Source: Paraphoma chrysanthemicola (lineage: Eukaryota; Ascomycota; Dothideomycetes; Pleosporales; Phaeosphaeriaceae). Taken from it: a DNA stretch of 64,000 nt. The DNA is taken from assembly GCA_020744225.1 (NCBI GenBank), contig JAGMWG010000006.1, forward strand, positions 806,001 to 870,000, read 5' to 3'. Within the stretch, counting starts at the first letter, position 1, and every line of letters starts with the position of its first letter. Position numbers and translations under genes: made by a program. Shown piece by piece: positions 11,646 to 22,957 of this stretch. A model generated the notes under the pieces. It worked only from the letters and a program-made list of their open reading frames with translations. It did no database searches and was not told the DNA's origin.

Positions 11646-12870
11646 ATGGCTGTTCATGGATACCTATCGGTGGTGTTGGCCTTCGTACTCACGGGACTGT
11701 CGACTGTAGTGGTCGCACTGAGGTCAGAATTAAGCACAACTCCACTTTACAAGCCTGACAAGCCCAGATTTTACAGTCGTCACTTCCTCGTCGGTAAGCT
11801 GAGTGCTTCGGACTGGGTCATGTTCCTAGCTTTGGTAAGCCATTCGGTCAACAGCCCTGAAAGAAACTAATAGTGCCCAGTTAGTCGCATGGGGCAGCGT
11901 TGTCAACAATTGGTATGCCATCCACTTCCTAGATTACAGCGGCGTGAATGTAAGCCACCTCCACTTCCATCCCAAGATTACCCACTAATCCCCGCAGAGC
12001 AGAGACACTTTCGCCGTTGTCGCAACCGGCTCCCTTCTTACTCTTTGGATCTACAGACTGAACTATATCCTCTCACTCTGCCTGATCAAAACCTCCATCC
12101 TCCTGTTCTACAACTACATTGCCTCGTCGCGCAAATCCTTCCACTGCCTTGTGCGCTTCCTCCTCGCCGTTATCCTTCTCGGCAGCGCCTCTATGATCAT
12201 CGCATCAGTCTTCACATGCTACCCTATTGGCGACGCGTGGTCGTTTACTGTTTTCGAAGGCGGCTTTTACGGCATCCACGCAACACAATGCTATAACCCT
12301 GGTCCCTTCTGGCTCGCAAACGCCGCATATAACCTCGTCACCGATATCCTAATCTGGCTGCTGCCAATAGTCTTCTTCTTGAACCTCAAAAGCATGAAAC
12401 TCCGCCGTCGCCTGGAACTCGTGGCTATCTTCTCCGTCGGAATCGTTGCGATTATTGCGTCTGCTGCGCGACTGCGCGTCATGGTTCTCTGGCTATCAGA
12501 CTTCATACACCAGGGCGAAAACACAGCAAACCTCATGATCTGGAGCCAAGTCGAGCAAAACGTCGGCATCATAGCAGGGTCGATTCCGTTCCTACGTCCG
12601 ATTTTCCGCAAAGCATTAGTCAGGGCAAGGAGCAGGGAGCAGCCGAGTCCGAGCCCAGCGGTGTGTTTGATACGTGACGCAACGCCAGATGCGCATCTGC
12701 ATGTGGTTCGTACGCCAATCATCCCGTCTCCTAGTCCAACTTTCAATGGGAGTAGGGAGTTTAGAATGCCCATGAGTGAGCTGCATCCGATTGAGACTGC
12801 CAAGCCAGAGTGTTCGTGGGGCGCGACAGTGTGGGATGGGAGTCAGGCGAGGCAGGTCATACATGCTTGA
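11646..12870 (+). CDS. SAT4/Pth11-type rhodopsin-fold integral membrane protein
   Basis: Three exons (11646-11834, 11881-11949, 11998-12870) with phase-0 introns of 46 and 48 nt (both GTAAGC donors; first ends CCCAG, second CGCAG) give 376 aa. About seven hydrophobic helices follow a short N-terminus: YLSVVLAFVLTGLSTVVVAL, then LSASDWVMFLAL, a long set through NYILSLCLIKTSILLFY, VILLGSASMIIASVF, NLVTDILIWLLPIVFF, LVAIFSVGIVAIIASAARL, and a final SIPFLRP segment. The motifs LCLIKTSILLFY, CYNPGPFW and the LPI..LK.M..RRRL junction are typical of the fungal SAT4/rhodopsin-domain family (Pth11-related, without a CFEM domain here). The tail of about 80 residues is Pro/Ser-rich and cytosolic. These proteins are thought to be receptor-like, but ligands are mostly unknown. 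Confidence 0.9.
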
Positions 12871-13751
12871 AGCCTTGAAAATCTGGGATAAGCCGTCAGA
12901 CTGGTCAGCCAGTCGCCGCGAGGAGTTTACCAGAATGATTTTTCCAGGCAAAACTACGAACCTGTAACCGACCGAAGTCTTCCCTGCAAATGGTCAGAGG
13001 GAACAACAAGCCAGCAGCGTTCTGCTGTTTGAATGGCTTCGATGCAAGCGTAGTACCGGCACTGCTGTTTTATCGACCTGTGATGACTATGGCTTCTGCC
13101 ATCTTTCACTCAACGCAGGGACCTGAGCTGGTTTCAGAAGGAGCGTTTCGATAGCATCACCTCAAGATCGGTCCATAAATCACAGCAGCACAAAATCACG
13201 ACGCACTAGCTAAAGCACTCAAAGCGTGGTATCACCGCGAACCTATTTACACGTGTATATCAGCGACATAGAGGGTATGCAAAAACAACTAGACCGAATC
13301 GTCAGGGAGAACGGCTAGAGACACGGGCACAATGGGAGTAACAGCCCTAAGAAATGATTTGGCGTTGGACAATGGCAATGGAAATGCGCTAAAGAATTAC
13401 CATGTATTTGAGGATTTCTGCACCGAGCCGGGTTGAGGACGTACATCTAGGGCTGAAAGGTAAACGAGGTTGGACAGTTTGGCGAAACAACAGCGCCTGT
13501 GTCGAGACGACTCAGAAGGCAATGCGGAAGGATAGTGAGATAGTGATTCGAGGCACGGATGATGAAATGTGTAGTACACATATGCTCTTGCAGATACGTT
13601 CTAGATCGAATAACTATAGGCCATATAACGAAGCCCAATCCCGCACTTTTCGCGTGCAATATAGTACACACAAAGTCACCTTTGAACGCCGCGCTTATGC
13701 TGCACCCAACCCTTCAACCCATTCCCAAGATACTGCCTCTCACACACAAAT
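12871..13751. other. Convergent intergenic region
   Basis: About 880 bp between the 3' ends of the SAT4-type gene and PAF1. No supported gene, repeat or RNA was found. Confidence 0.45.
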
Positions 13752-15166
13752 CTACACCTCCAACCCCTCCGCCCTCCGTCTAAACGCCTCCCTCTTCTCC
13801 GTCTCCGGCCCGGGCTCTCTACCCGTCGCTTCAATGACATCAACTCTCTGCGGCTCCTCGACCATATCGACTCTGCCCGGCCGCCTTGGCCTAATGCTCG
13901 TCTTCTGAATAATCGGGTAAAAGTACGCCGCCTTTTGCAACTTGCCCTGTCGGAGTGCCGTCTCGCGGTGTCTATCCGGGTCATGCAGAGCCATGGCCAC
14001 GACATCGCCGTAGTGATCGACTGTGTCGCCAACCTGCTGACTTGTTTCGTATGTTCTGATGTTCTCGAATTTGAAACTGCGGCGGATGTTGCCATCCTCG
14101 TCGGGCTCGGTGGTGTCGAAGTCGACGTAGGCGGGGTCTTCGGGGTCGTTCGTGGTGAAGTTGCGCTTGATGCCGCTGACTTTGGAGCGCGAGGGCGGAA
14201 GGAAGAATTCGAATTGGAAGCGCGGGATGGGCATGCTGCTGGTTGGGTCGGCTCTGTGGGCTTCGCGCTCTTGCATGTACGTCTCTTGGTCTTTGATGGT
14301 CTGGCCGGCGGGCCGGAGGAGGGCAACATCGAGACGCGGGTCGTATGAGGGGTCGAGCGGATTGTTGATGGGTGGCGCCATATACTTGAAGACCATGTAT
14401 GCGCCTGTGTCGGGCGTAGCGTCCCAGTCTGGAACAAGTGGATACGAGTCGAGGAGCTTGAGGCTGGGGTTGTGTGGGTTCTTGGGTGCCTTCCAGGCGG
14501 AGCGCTCCTCGGGTGTGGCTTCTGCGGCGCGCAGGTTTTCGGCGCTGTCTTGGCCGTTGTAGGCGTCGGCTGGGTAGGCAATGTTGAAGCCCTTGAGGAT
14601 GTGTCGGGCGATGTTGATGGGGTCGTCGACGGAGGTGTCGCCGGCTCGTCGCTTCTTGCGAATGCGCATTGTGTTGGACGAGCTGCTCGACTCGAATTTC
14701 ATGCCACCCGTCGTATGCGATGTGCTGTACTCTGTGCGGCGCAGGAAGGAGATGCCCGTCGCAGCGCTGGCATTGCCCTTGCCCAGCGCATTGGGCGGTC
14801 GCATGAGGGCTCTATCGGCGGCGCTCAGTGGCGGCGGGTGAGGCATTGCCTGTATAGCTGCATAACGCGTCAGTAACTGCATGGGGAGCGCATGATAGTG
14901 GTGGCCGTACCCGACTCGTCTCCATCGAAGACCTTTGGTATACCGACCAAATCAATGGGCATGCCCAGCTCCGCGTCGGCCTCAATGTTTAGCGGCTGCT
15001 CTCGCGCAAGCCGCGATGCAAAACCAGCTGAAGTGTATTGTCCGCTCGATAGACCAGTGTTCGGGATGTCGAGCAGCTTGGGAGGGCATGGTGGAGGCGG
15101 CAGCGCGTTCGAATATCTGATTTTCGCAATATAGTCCTGGTGGACTACGGGTCGGCCGGAACTCAT
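13752..15166 (-). CDS. PAF1: Paf1 subunit of the RNA polymerase II PAF complex
   Basis: Exons 14911-15166 and 13752-14857 join over a 53-nt intron (14858-14910, GTACGG...GCAG), giving 453 aa. The N-terminus carries the family signature: YIAKIRYSNALPPPP, then KLLDIPNT. After the intron comes LSAADRALMRPP, then FLRRTEYS and a basic MRIRKKRR stretch. The central region (FKYMAPP, IPRFQFEFFLPP) and the late YETSQQ/DVVAMAL block follow the Paf1 order. The protein acts in the nucleus with Ctr9, Leo1, Cdc73 and Rtf1 in Pol II elongation, H2B ubiquitination and H3 methylation. Start 15166 (MSSGRPVVHQDY) is preferred because homologous proteins begin at this motif; another in-frame ATG lies at 15229. 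Same strand as ERG25 but separated by about 560 bp. Confidence 0.93.
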
Positions 15167-15729
15167 GATGCCGTTGTGAGGGTATTCGGGGCTGTGTGGT
15201 GGGAATGCGCGCGAGTTGGACGTGTTCAAAGAAAGTTGCAGGAGCTCGAGATGCCGACGCGCTCGGGGAAACGATCCACCTTCACCGCGCCAAGAGCACG
15301 GGGAACTGCATGCTCACTCACGCGCCACCACCATTGAATAGATGGCGTGTAGGACAGAATCACCGCTGTTTTCAGTCACATCCCTCTGACCCACATCGTC
15401 AAAAGCGTCATCAAGTGATTCTCACAGTGCATATCGACAGGATGCAACGCGCGTAAAGACCGTGATAATTATTAGGTATAGATGTCTAAGTGAGCCCTTC
15501 CTATGTACAAGTTCGCAGCTGCCTCCCATTATCAAGGGTTCAAAGGTTCTGATATGCATCTAGGCATCTCTGCCGGTCCTTCTAGTCAAACGCCAATACA
15601 AGGCCAACTCCAATATCGCCGCTTGCAGAGTCGGTCGCTCAAACAATGACTAAAATCATCTTCCTCGTAATTTTTCCCGCGACTCGGTACTGAGGCTCCG
15701 TTCGTTTCGAATCGATAATGTCCATACGT
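15167..15729. other. Intergenic region PAF1 promoter / ERG25 3' end
   Basis: Holds the PAF1 promoter and the ERG25 3' untranslated region. No other feature is supported. Confidence 0.45.
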
Positions 15730-16660
15730 CTACTGGGCCTTCCGCGCCTTGGCAAGCTTCTTCTCGCGCCTCCTCTTCGAAGCCTCAGCACCGGCCTCGG
15801 TATCCAGAACGAAGTCCCACCACCTGAAGCTGCTGGCGTAGTTTCCGATAAACTTCTCGTGGTGGACATCGTGGTGCTCAGAGCCGGCCCAAACGGGGAG
15901 GAAGTGGTGCAGACTCCATGGGAACTCGTAGCCGCTGTGGGCATCGACGGCCTGGAAAACACGGAGGACAATCCAAGCGTACATGGTCAGAATGTGAAGG
16001 TCCTTGGTGATGGCGCACCACACGATTGGGCAGCCAACAGTTCCGAATCCCAGCACCATGACCTCGATCGGCGAAGCGTACTCAGCGGCCAGGCCGAACG
16101 GAGCAGAATACTGGTGGTGGATCTTGTGGATGTTCTTGTACAGGAACGAGCTTGCGTGCATGGCGCGGTGTACCCAGTAATGCCAGGCATCCTCCAAGAC
16201 GAAGAAGATGGCAATCTGGTATGCCATCTTCCAGGGGCTGGGGAACGGAACAGAGGTCTCGAGGCCGAAGTACTGGCACATAGGGTGGAACATCCAGATT
16301 TGAGGGAGCTCAACGGTGAAATGTGAGAGCAGGACGAGGAGCGCACATTGGGTCTGTTCCCAGGCGCTAGGGATCTTGTTCTGCTGGTTGTTAGCCACCA
16401 TCGCTACCAGCTAAGAGTTCGTCGCAACAGACCTGTTGGATCTTGTACTTCCTGAAATACGGAATGCGGTCGATGATCATCCACGGCAGTGATTTGCCAA
16501 AGTAGAAGGCTTCGTGCATGACGAAGGACATGATTCCAGTGGCCAGGACATCGTTGCCCATCCAGGTGTACCATGCTAGCCAGAGCTTCTCGAGGTAATT
16601 GAGCTGCACGTTGTACTTGGAGATCTCCTCAAAGGAGCCCCAGTAGGTATCCTGTGCCAT
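15730..16660 (-). CDS. ERG25: C-4 methylsterol monooxygenase Erg25
   Basis: Exons 16433-16660 and 15730-16383 join over a 49-nt intron (16384-16432, GTCTGT, branch GCTAAC, end CCAG), giving 293 aa from the MAQDTYWGSFEE start. This is a fatty-acid-hydroxylase-superfamily di-iron enzyme of the ER membrane that oxidises the C-4 methyl groups in ergosterol synthesis. The histidine boxes are present: HYWVH, HKIHHQ and HHDVHH. Membrane segments include VLATGIMSFVMHEAFYF and ALLVLLSHFTVELPQIW. The C-terminus is basic (RRREKKLAKARKAQ), consistent with a KxKxx-like ER retention tail. The start is uncertain: a 54-nt intron at 16686-16739 with an ACTAAC branch would place the start codon across a splice junction and add nine N-terminal residues (MNATTVLTP). 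Confidence 0.93.
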
Positions 16661-19086
16661 TGGCGTGAGGACTGTGGTTGCGTTCCTAGGAGCTGTTAGT
16701 TTCGAGTCGCTGCTCCTCGGGGACTTTCGGGGAACCAACATTGTGCCTGGTTGCGATAAGGAAAACACGAATGTGTTGTTGTACCACTCTAAGGTGAAAG
16801 AAAGAACGAACGAACGGCTTTAGAGGCGTGGTGTGGTTGAGATGTGAAGGCCTGCGCGCCAGTAAAGAGAGAAGCAGGCGCAGAGGAGGCAAATTAAACT
16901 GGAGCTGTTGAAGGCGGGATCTTCACCGTACGATTTGGCAGCTTTCAGGGACCGTCCATTCCGGCCTCCTAGTGCCTGCCAAGCCTTGCGCTTTCCCTTT
17001 TTTGGGTCGAGATGTGACCAATCACGCGCGTCTCTAAACGCATGGGCAGGGGCCCTCGTCACCGCCTGCCCGATCGTGGGGAGATTTCAAAAGCACCGGC
17101 TTCTGTCTTGCCGGGTCGTTCGACAAACGTACAAACGTCTTTTGCTGGCGATCATGTCACCGTGGGCCGACTCAATCCTTCGTTGTAGGCCGAATGGGCC
17201 TTCCGAGCCATTGCGGCAGTGCGGTGGCGACAAGTCGCAGATGACGCGGTCACAGAGCTCCTGAGCACCTTCCGTACCCGCATGCTGCCACCATCAGAGC
17301 CTCATTGGCTAATGAACAAAATCTCAATAGAGTTCCTTCGAGGCTGTTGGATTTGCGAATTACGACATGAAAATACTGTGGTCGTTGGCTTATTTCGAGT
17401 CACGAGAATTTGATCATTTCTTATGAGTACGATGGTTGATTCTGCCTTTTTGGTCTCATCAGCTACTGTCTTTTCCATTACCTATGACCCTCTCACACTA
17501 GGTACTCGATGTCAAAATAAAATATCCAGCGGGTTCTCTTAATGCTGCATTTGCAGCCTAGTTCTTCGGAGATTGCGGCTCGTGTAGACACTCTGCCGTA
17601 CGATAATGTTGCTGCTGTCTTCGCATATCACGTTAGGAAGCCTTCGGTGGGTATCGGTAGCGATGATACGTCAGACATCGCAATGGAGCTGTTATCTTCT
17701 ATTGTTCCATCTGCACGTTGTCAGAGACTTTTACAACTACTCACGAAGATCTTCAATCATTTTCGCCGAACAGGATCGCAGATCAAGCGCGTGCTCCTGA
17801 ATCGGGTCGAGAATTTGACAGTCGAACGTAAAGAGCTTCAATTGACATCAGTCTCCAGGTGTGAAACCTCGCTTCAAGACAATTAGAAACACGTAATGCA
17901 GAGCTTCCTCACGAAAGATCATGGTGCTGCTATATCACAAAGGACAGCAACTCTCACCGAAGTAAAGATTTCTGCGGACAACATCAAGGCAGACACGCAC
18001 ACCACGACCCTCGATTCTGTGTTTCCAAAGACACATAACTTTCGCGTAAAGAGCTAGATAAGTGGCAACATCACAATAATCAAAAGGCCTGACAGCCCAG
18101 TGAGAGCGCCTGAGCTGCCTAGTCCAGTCGCATTCGAGTTCCACAACACCTGATTTTTTATAATGCCAGCCGGCGATGGAAACGTGCCACATTCTTCATC
18201 TATGACTGAATTATCAGGTTGAACAAAATGTTACCTTGATATCTTAGACACTTTTGAGCTCTTGTCTAGTACATCAGCAGCAAGCAATCCCGCTATCATG
18301 CCTGCTGCAACTAGGTAACTCGTTGCTATGGTTCTCGCTTCTTACCATGGACACGCTTCGAACTAGATATCAGTAGAAGACCTCCTTTGAAGTATATGAA
18401 CGTGAGCGGACACTGCTGATTCGAATTTTCCTCCTCGATAGATCCCTTCCGTTCAAGAAACCCGCAAAAGTCGCAGTGCATTCGTCTCAGGTGAGCAAAA
18501 AGAGGAACGATCCAAACGCATATTCGAACCTACGACCTCCGGCCCACGCACTACACTTCAACCTGACCAGATCCCATCATTTGATAGACGTTGTCCGCAT
18601 CTTTGATTGCTCGGCAGCGGCTCGAGGAGGAGGTGTGGAAAGTAGTGAATAAGATTGCTGGCAACTAAGTGCAAATACTTAGAGCGAGACTTGGCTTTGA
18701 ACGCGGCCTATCGATGGGATCAGGTAAAGGTGGCAGGTAGGCGGACTGGACCAAGGAGCGTGGATAATTGATGAGAAATGTGCAAATTGCTAGGCATCTA
18801 TAGTGGAAGATATGAGTAGAGGGAAAGTTACGATAATCTAGCCTCTGGTAAACTGTTGCATCAATGGAAATGACTGCAAGTAAAAGAAAATACGAGTCGT
18901 ACACTTCGATCAGCTTTCATGTACGATACTTTATTTACTCCCCGTTATCTTTTATGTAGGTCATCTTTTCTTCTACATCCTTCCGATACCAATGCGCTCC
19001 TGCCGTGTCCTTAAATCTAAGAGTACCACTACGACTACCTCGTACATACATACACCCACGAAGCCTCCCAAAATAAATAGGCTGGA
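16661..19086. other. 2.4-kb gap without a supported gene
   Basis: Upstream of ERG25. The right half is AT-richer. Only short frames with no domain signal are present. On the minus strand near 18510-18530 there is a B-box-like GGTTCGAA in a context that could be a decayed tRNA, but no complete cloverleaf could be folded. Confidence 0.4.
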
Positions 19087-19273
19087 TGGATCCAGTGAGA
19101 TTCGAACTCACGTTTCCCACAGCACATCTTCCACCGTCCTAGGCAGCAGCAACGACACCGAAAACCTGATCGATTCCAGACCATTACCCGGAATCTCGTC
19201 TTTGATTGGACATGTTGGCTTCGGATGTGAGATTACTGTGTGCGGGCTTCTTGAACCACTGGACTATGGATCC
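19087..19273 (-). tRNA. tRNA-like gene with 114-nt insert, copy 1 (isotype unresolved)
   Basis: Read on the minus strand, GGATCCA at the 5' end pairs with TGGATCC at the 3' end (acceptor). TAGTCCAGTGG fits the Pol III A box and GTTCGAATC the B box. The anticodon stem is CCCGC/GTGGG and the T stem GTGAG/CTCAC, fully paired although different in sequence from the other copies. The insert occupies about 19122-19235, at the normal tRNA intron position next to nucleotide 38. The D arm is one base longer than in the sister copies (GTC...GAA instead of GAC), and only a weak T run (TTTATTTT) follows, so this may be a weakened copy. Confidence 0.5.
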
Positions 19274-19547
19274 TTGATGGTGAATTATGAAAGCGGTGGG
19301 AATTGTGCGGATGTTAAGCGTGTGAAAATCCAGATATATCATGCATCCATAGCCTGTAGAGAAGTGGGTGGGCAAGTAGACTTGCTGGTGCGATGTACAA
19401 AGAAGTGTCGCGAACCAAGATTGTGGAATCGATACACGAATGTTAAATGCTCGATCTTACTTCGTCACAGACCCTGATCTATGACTTTGATCAGCGCCCC
19501 TCGTCTTATATATCTCATCTGCTTTAACCCCTCCCATCTACAATCAG

Positions 19548-19745
19548 GGGTCCATGGTCCAGTGGTCAAGACACCCGCACACAGTAATCTCACACCCAAG
19601 CCCTCAATTTCTATGGTATCCATTTCTCTGGGCGTTCGGTACGGGGGAACGAGACCATGACTGTTGGGCGATCGGTGTGTCAACTGAAGCCTCTGGGCAA
19701 AGGGTGTGCTGCGGGAGACTCGCGTTCGAATCGCGATGGGTCCGC
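19548..19745 (+). tRNA. tRNA-like gene with 126-nt insert, copy 2 (isotype unresolved)
   Basis: Acceptor GGGTCCA/TGGGTCC pairs with two G-T wobbles. A box TGGTCCAGTGG, D stem GTC/GAC, anticodon stem CCCGC/GCGGG, T stem TCGCG/CGCGA with loop TTCGAAT. A T6 run follows within about 10 nt of the end, a good Pol III terminator. The insert is about 19585-19710. Without it the molecule would be 72 nt plus CCA. Loop positions 32-37 read ACACAG, so a canonical splice would leave ACA as anticodon, which is not a standard nuclear species. The start of the insert (AATCTCACA) is shared with copies 1 and 4. Confidence 0.6.
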
Positions 19746-20758
19746 TATTTTTTGTCTTGTCTCGTTTGTGTAGTGGACAGTGCAAGGAATTTTCTGAAGA
19801 GCGCAGAAAAGTGTTAGGATATACTACGATGTACACGCACATATCTTTCGCATTTGACATGATGGTGGTGACTAGAAGAGGTCTTGAGTGAAAGTGCAAC
19901 CATTACATTCCTTATATATTTGTGTTCCACGTAAAGATTGATGAGGCTGAACGTGTATCAGCCGCCTCCCAACGCGCAGGCACACAACATCGAGAAACTA
20001 TTTATGTTAAATAGCACTCATGCTGGTGCAACCTGAAGTTCTCGCAATGTCATCAAATCAACTGGACACATCAGGCTACACTCACCGTCAGTCGCTACAT
20101 GCGTTTGCCGGAGCATACTACTGGTGGTTTTCACACCGCGCAAACACCGGCTGAAGCTGCTCCATCCCACAAGAGCAGCGGTGACCATGGCTCAAACTAT
20201 CGCCGCGATATGGGCTGGAGACTTCTCCACAGGACGTCCCAATACGTGCATCCATGGGAATATTGAAAAGTGTACAAAGCTATGCAAGAACAGCTGTGCT
20301 CTTCGCCAACACCCCCAACATCAATGCGGACGAGAATCACGTACAGCATAGCTTATTCAACTGTGATGATTCAGACAATGGGAAAACTGCGGTCAAGGAT
20401 TACTGCGGTGCGGGATGCAGGGACGGAGGAAGTGGGAAGAACGATAGCTACTGAGTGGTAACATGCTAGGTGGGAAAGGTTGGGTGGAGGAAGGGAGTGG
20501 TTTTTGATCAGATCAAGCTTTCCAAGACATGCTCTAGATTCGTATACTGGGTGGGTTGCTCCGCAGAGCTCTCCCATTGAGCTCACGACCTTGTCCACAG
20601 AGTATCCTATTGCTATGATATGTGGCCGACCCAGTGATTTCGCATAGCGAAGCAAGTTCATGACGCCACTAATTAATGCTGACCTGGTATGATGTTATAC
20701 AGCTCTCCATGTGTATCGACCCAATTCATGCTCACGAGGTAACAACGGACCCATCCTT
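19746..20758. other. Intergenic region
   Basis: About 1 kb between tRNA-like copy 2 and the 3' end of the nucleotidyltransferase gene. No supported feature. Confidence 0.4.
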
Positions 20759-22957
20759 TTACTGCTTGACTTCAATCTCGCCTCCTCTAGCATCAGCAAC
20801 AACAGTGTCCTCCTTGTCCATTTTCTTTACTTCGTCCTTGGGAGTTGGTGGCGGCTGGTCCTCAATGACCTCGTCGAAGATGCCACCTTCTGGTTCCATG
20901 CCTTTTCCGATGGCGCTGAGGATCCTCCATGCGCGTCGGAACTCGTCCCGAATCGCGACGATACCCCGATGTGTGACTGTCCTAGCGACATTGTGATCTA
21001 GCTCAAATGGGTCCTCGATGGCAAACAAGTACCGATTAGTGACCTTCTTCTCTGCTGTGATGGTTGTCTTAGCACTGACCCAGCCCTTATCCTGTTTAGA
21101 CCGGATACCGCCTGGCGTTCGCAACGAGATCACTTCGTTGGTCCAGTAGAATTGCGGTGGGCGTGGACCATAGTTGCCATAAGCTGAGAGTGATGCGTAG
21201 TACTGGAAGAACCCCCGCAGAAGTGCACCCACGGACTGCCTGTTCTGTGAGAGCTGTCCTGATTGGGCTGCCTGGATGATCTCTTGCTCATTTCGCCAGA
21301 AGCGGACTGTGTAGCCTCCAACGACCGGATCCTTGAAGAAGCTCTCAAGCTGGGCCACGTCTTTTGGTTGTGGTATGGACAGCTGGAGATTCGGGCAGAC
21401 TGGTGGCTGGGCTATGTTGACGAGGTAGTGCAAAACCATGAGGACCCAGCCATATGAGGAGAGTGTACCCGAGTACGAGCTATTGATCTTGCGGCGCTTC
21501 GCCCACGACTTCACGAAGAGGACAATGGGTCGAACACGTGGATCCGTGAGAGAGTAACAGCGCAGCATGTGCGTGTTGAATATGCCGAGTGGATTCTCGA
21601 AGTTGATATCACAAAGAATGCCCACACCATCCTTTGGGAAGTCTAGGGGACCCAAAACTTTTTCACGCATCCAAGGCTTGTCGCGCTGTTGCTGGTGTTG
21701 GTTCGGATGTGTCTTATCACTTGTATCTGATGTACGATTTCCAGTTGATAAGGGTTCGGCAACAGATTTTGAAGTGTCGGTTGTGTTTTCTGCAATCGTT
21801 TCAGATGTCTTTGCAATAGGTTTTTTCTTCCTCTTGCTGGCTGTGGAACCTAGCTCGGGGAAATCGTCTTCAAGGATCGGCTTTTCGGTATGCTGTGCTG
21901 CGTCTGCTGACTTCGTGCTGTCCACATCAGCCGATGCAACGGGCAACGGTGAGGGCTCAGGAGGGGCATCAACAGGGTACTGCTCCTCCTCTGGTAGCTC
22001 ATCCCACTTCCTGCGTTCTTCATCTAACGCGGCGTAAAGAGTCTCTGTCGGTTTCTGACACACCTTGAGTATGGGCACTCGTGTCCGTGTAAGGAGGCGT
22101 CCGCCCATCTTGGCATCTAGTACAGCTCGCTCCAGTAGGCGCGGTATATTTCGATCAATCGCAATCTCATCAGCCTTTGCAGGATCTTTCCAGCCGGGGA
22201 CGACGGCTAGGTCCATGTCAGAGCCGGGCATGCCGAAGCCAGAAGCCAAGCTGCCGAAACCAACCAAAGAGATCGTGGCGATATCGCCCGAGTAGCCTTC
22301 TGCGAATGCTTGTCGCAGGATGCCCTCCAGATGTTGCCTAAAGTCCTCCTTCTCGTTGAATTCGGCCAAGCTCATCTCCACTTTCGGGATTTCTTCTGCT
22401 GCTAGATTCTCAAGGTGTTCAACTTGGGCCATGGGATTCTCTCGCGGCTGATTGAAATGCGGCCGAGGCTGGTAAGACCCTTGAGGCCGAGAATTGGGAT
22501 CATGTGGGCGTGGTAGTATTCTAGGGCCCTGAGTGGGATGTGCCGGCTGGGTCGAGGACGGAGCCTGGGTATTGTGTGACTGCCTAGGTGGTCTCGGGCC
22601 ATTGTGGTTCCTTGCGTATGGCACTGGTCCATTTTGTGAGGTGTTGGGTTCATGGGGTGTATATCGCCCTGGCTGAGCTCCATGTTGGCGAGGTCCGCGG
22701 TGCTGAAAGTCGGCGCCTCCTCGCCTCGGTAACGAACTTACTGACGGCGATGAGGTCGTTTGCTGATGCTGTTCATTGTGTCCCTGTTGGTTCCTGTTGC
22801 CGCGCCAGGGACCTCCACGTCCTCTGGCCCGGGCACCCCCACGAGGCGGGTGAGGCATCTGATCAGCTTGGCCATGTGCTATTCGCACGTTGCCTAAGAT
22901 CATACCGCGCAGCTGGTTTTCGAGTCCGGCCGCGTCGGGCTCGACTTTTTGCGCCAT
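20759..22957 (-). CDS. Cid1-family poly(A)/poly(U) polymerase-like nucleotidyltransferase
   Basis: A single 732-aa frame. Residues 1-175 are Gln/Pro/Arg/Gly-rich and disordered. The polymerase-beta-like core begins about 195; LVGFGSLASGFGMPGSDMDL holds the GS dipeptide (235-236) and metal-binding Asp247 and Asp249. The third Asp is D450 in ILCDINFENPLGIFNT. A PAP/25A-associated domain follows (SSYGWVLMVLHYL, then VGALLRGFFQYYA). The protein should add nucleotides to RNA 3' ends, as Cid1/Cid13/TUT enzymes do; whether A or U is used cannot be told. An acidic, Ser/Thr/Lys-rich stretch of about 130 residues (about 310-430) is inserted inside the catalytic domain between RVPILKV and the third Asp. 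The start ATG at 22957 faces the TFIIF alpha start. Confidence 0.88.
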   Translation of the reverse strand: MAQKVEPDAAGLENQLRGMILGNVRIAHGQADQMPHPPRGGARARGRGGPWRGNRNQQGHNEQHQQTTSSPSVSSLPRRGGADFQHRGPRQHGAQPGRYTPHEPNTSQNGPVPYARNHNGPRPPRQSHNTQAPSSTQPAHPTQGPRILPRPHDPNSRPQGSYQPRPHFNQPRENPMAQVEHLENLAAEEIPKVEMSLAEFNEKEDFRQHLEGILRQAFAEGYSGDIATISLVGFGSLASGFGMPGSDMDLAVVPGWKDPAKADEIAIDRNIPRLLERAVLDAKMGGRLLTRTRVPILKVCQKPTETLYAALDEERRKWDELPEEEQYPVDAPPEPSPLPVASADVDSTKSADAAQHTEKPILEDDFPELGSTASKRKKKPIAKTSETIAENTTDTSKSVAEPLSTGNRTSDTSDKTHPNQHQQQRDKPWMREKVLGPLDFPKDGVGILCDINFENPLGIFNTHMLRCYSLTDPRVRPIVLFVKSWAKRRKINSSYSGTLSSYGWVLMVLHYLVNIAQPPVCPNLQLSIPQPKDVAQLESFFKDPVVGGYTVRFWRNEQEIIQAAQSGQLSQNRQSVGALLRGFFQYYASLSAYGNYGPRPPQFYWTNEVISLRTPGGIRSKQDKGWVSAKTTITAEKKVTNRYLFAIEDPFELDHNVARTVTHRGIVAIRDEFRRAWRILSAIGKGMEPEGGIFDEVIEDQPPPTPKDEVKKMDKEDTVVADARGGEIEVKQ

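Noticed and set aside
13676..14581. A 301-codon minus-strand frame overlapping PAF1
   Set aside because: It is a shadow frame of PAF1, rich in Pro/Thr/Arg from reading the real gene out of frame.
18510..18590. B-box-like GGTTCGAA on the minus strand, possible tRNA
   Set aside because: Acceptor and D stems could not be formed, and there is no good terminator. At best a decayed tRNA.
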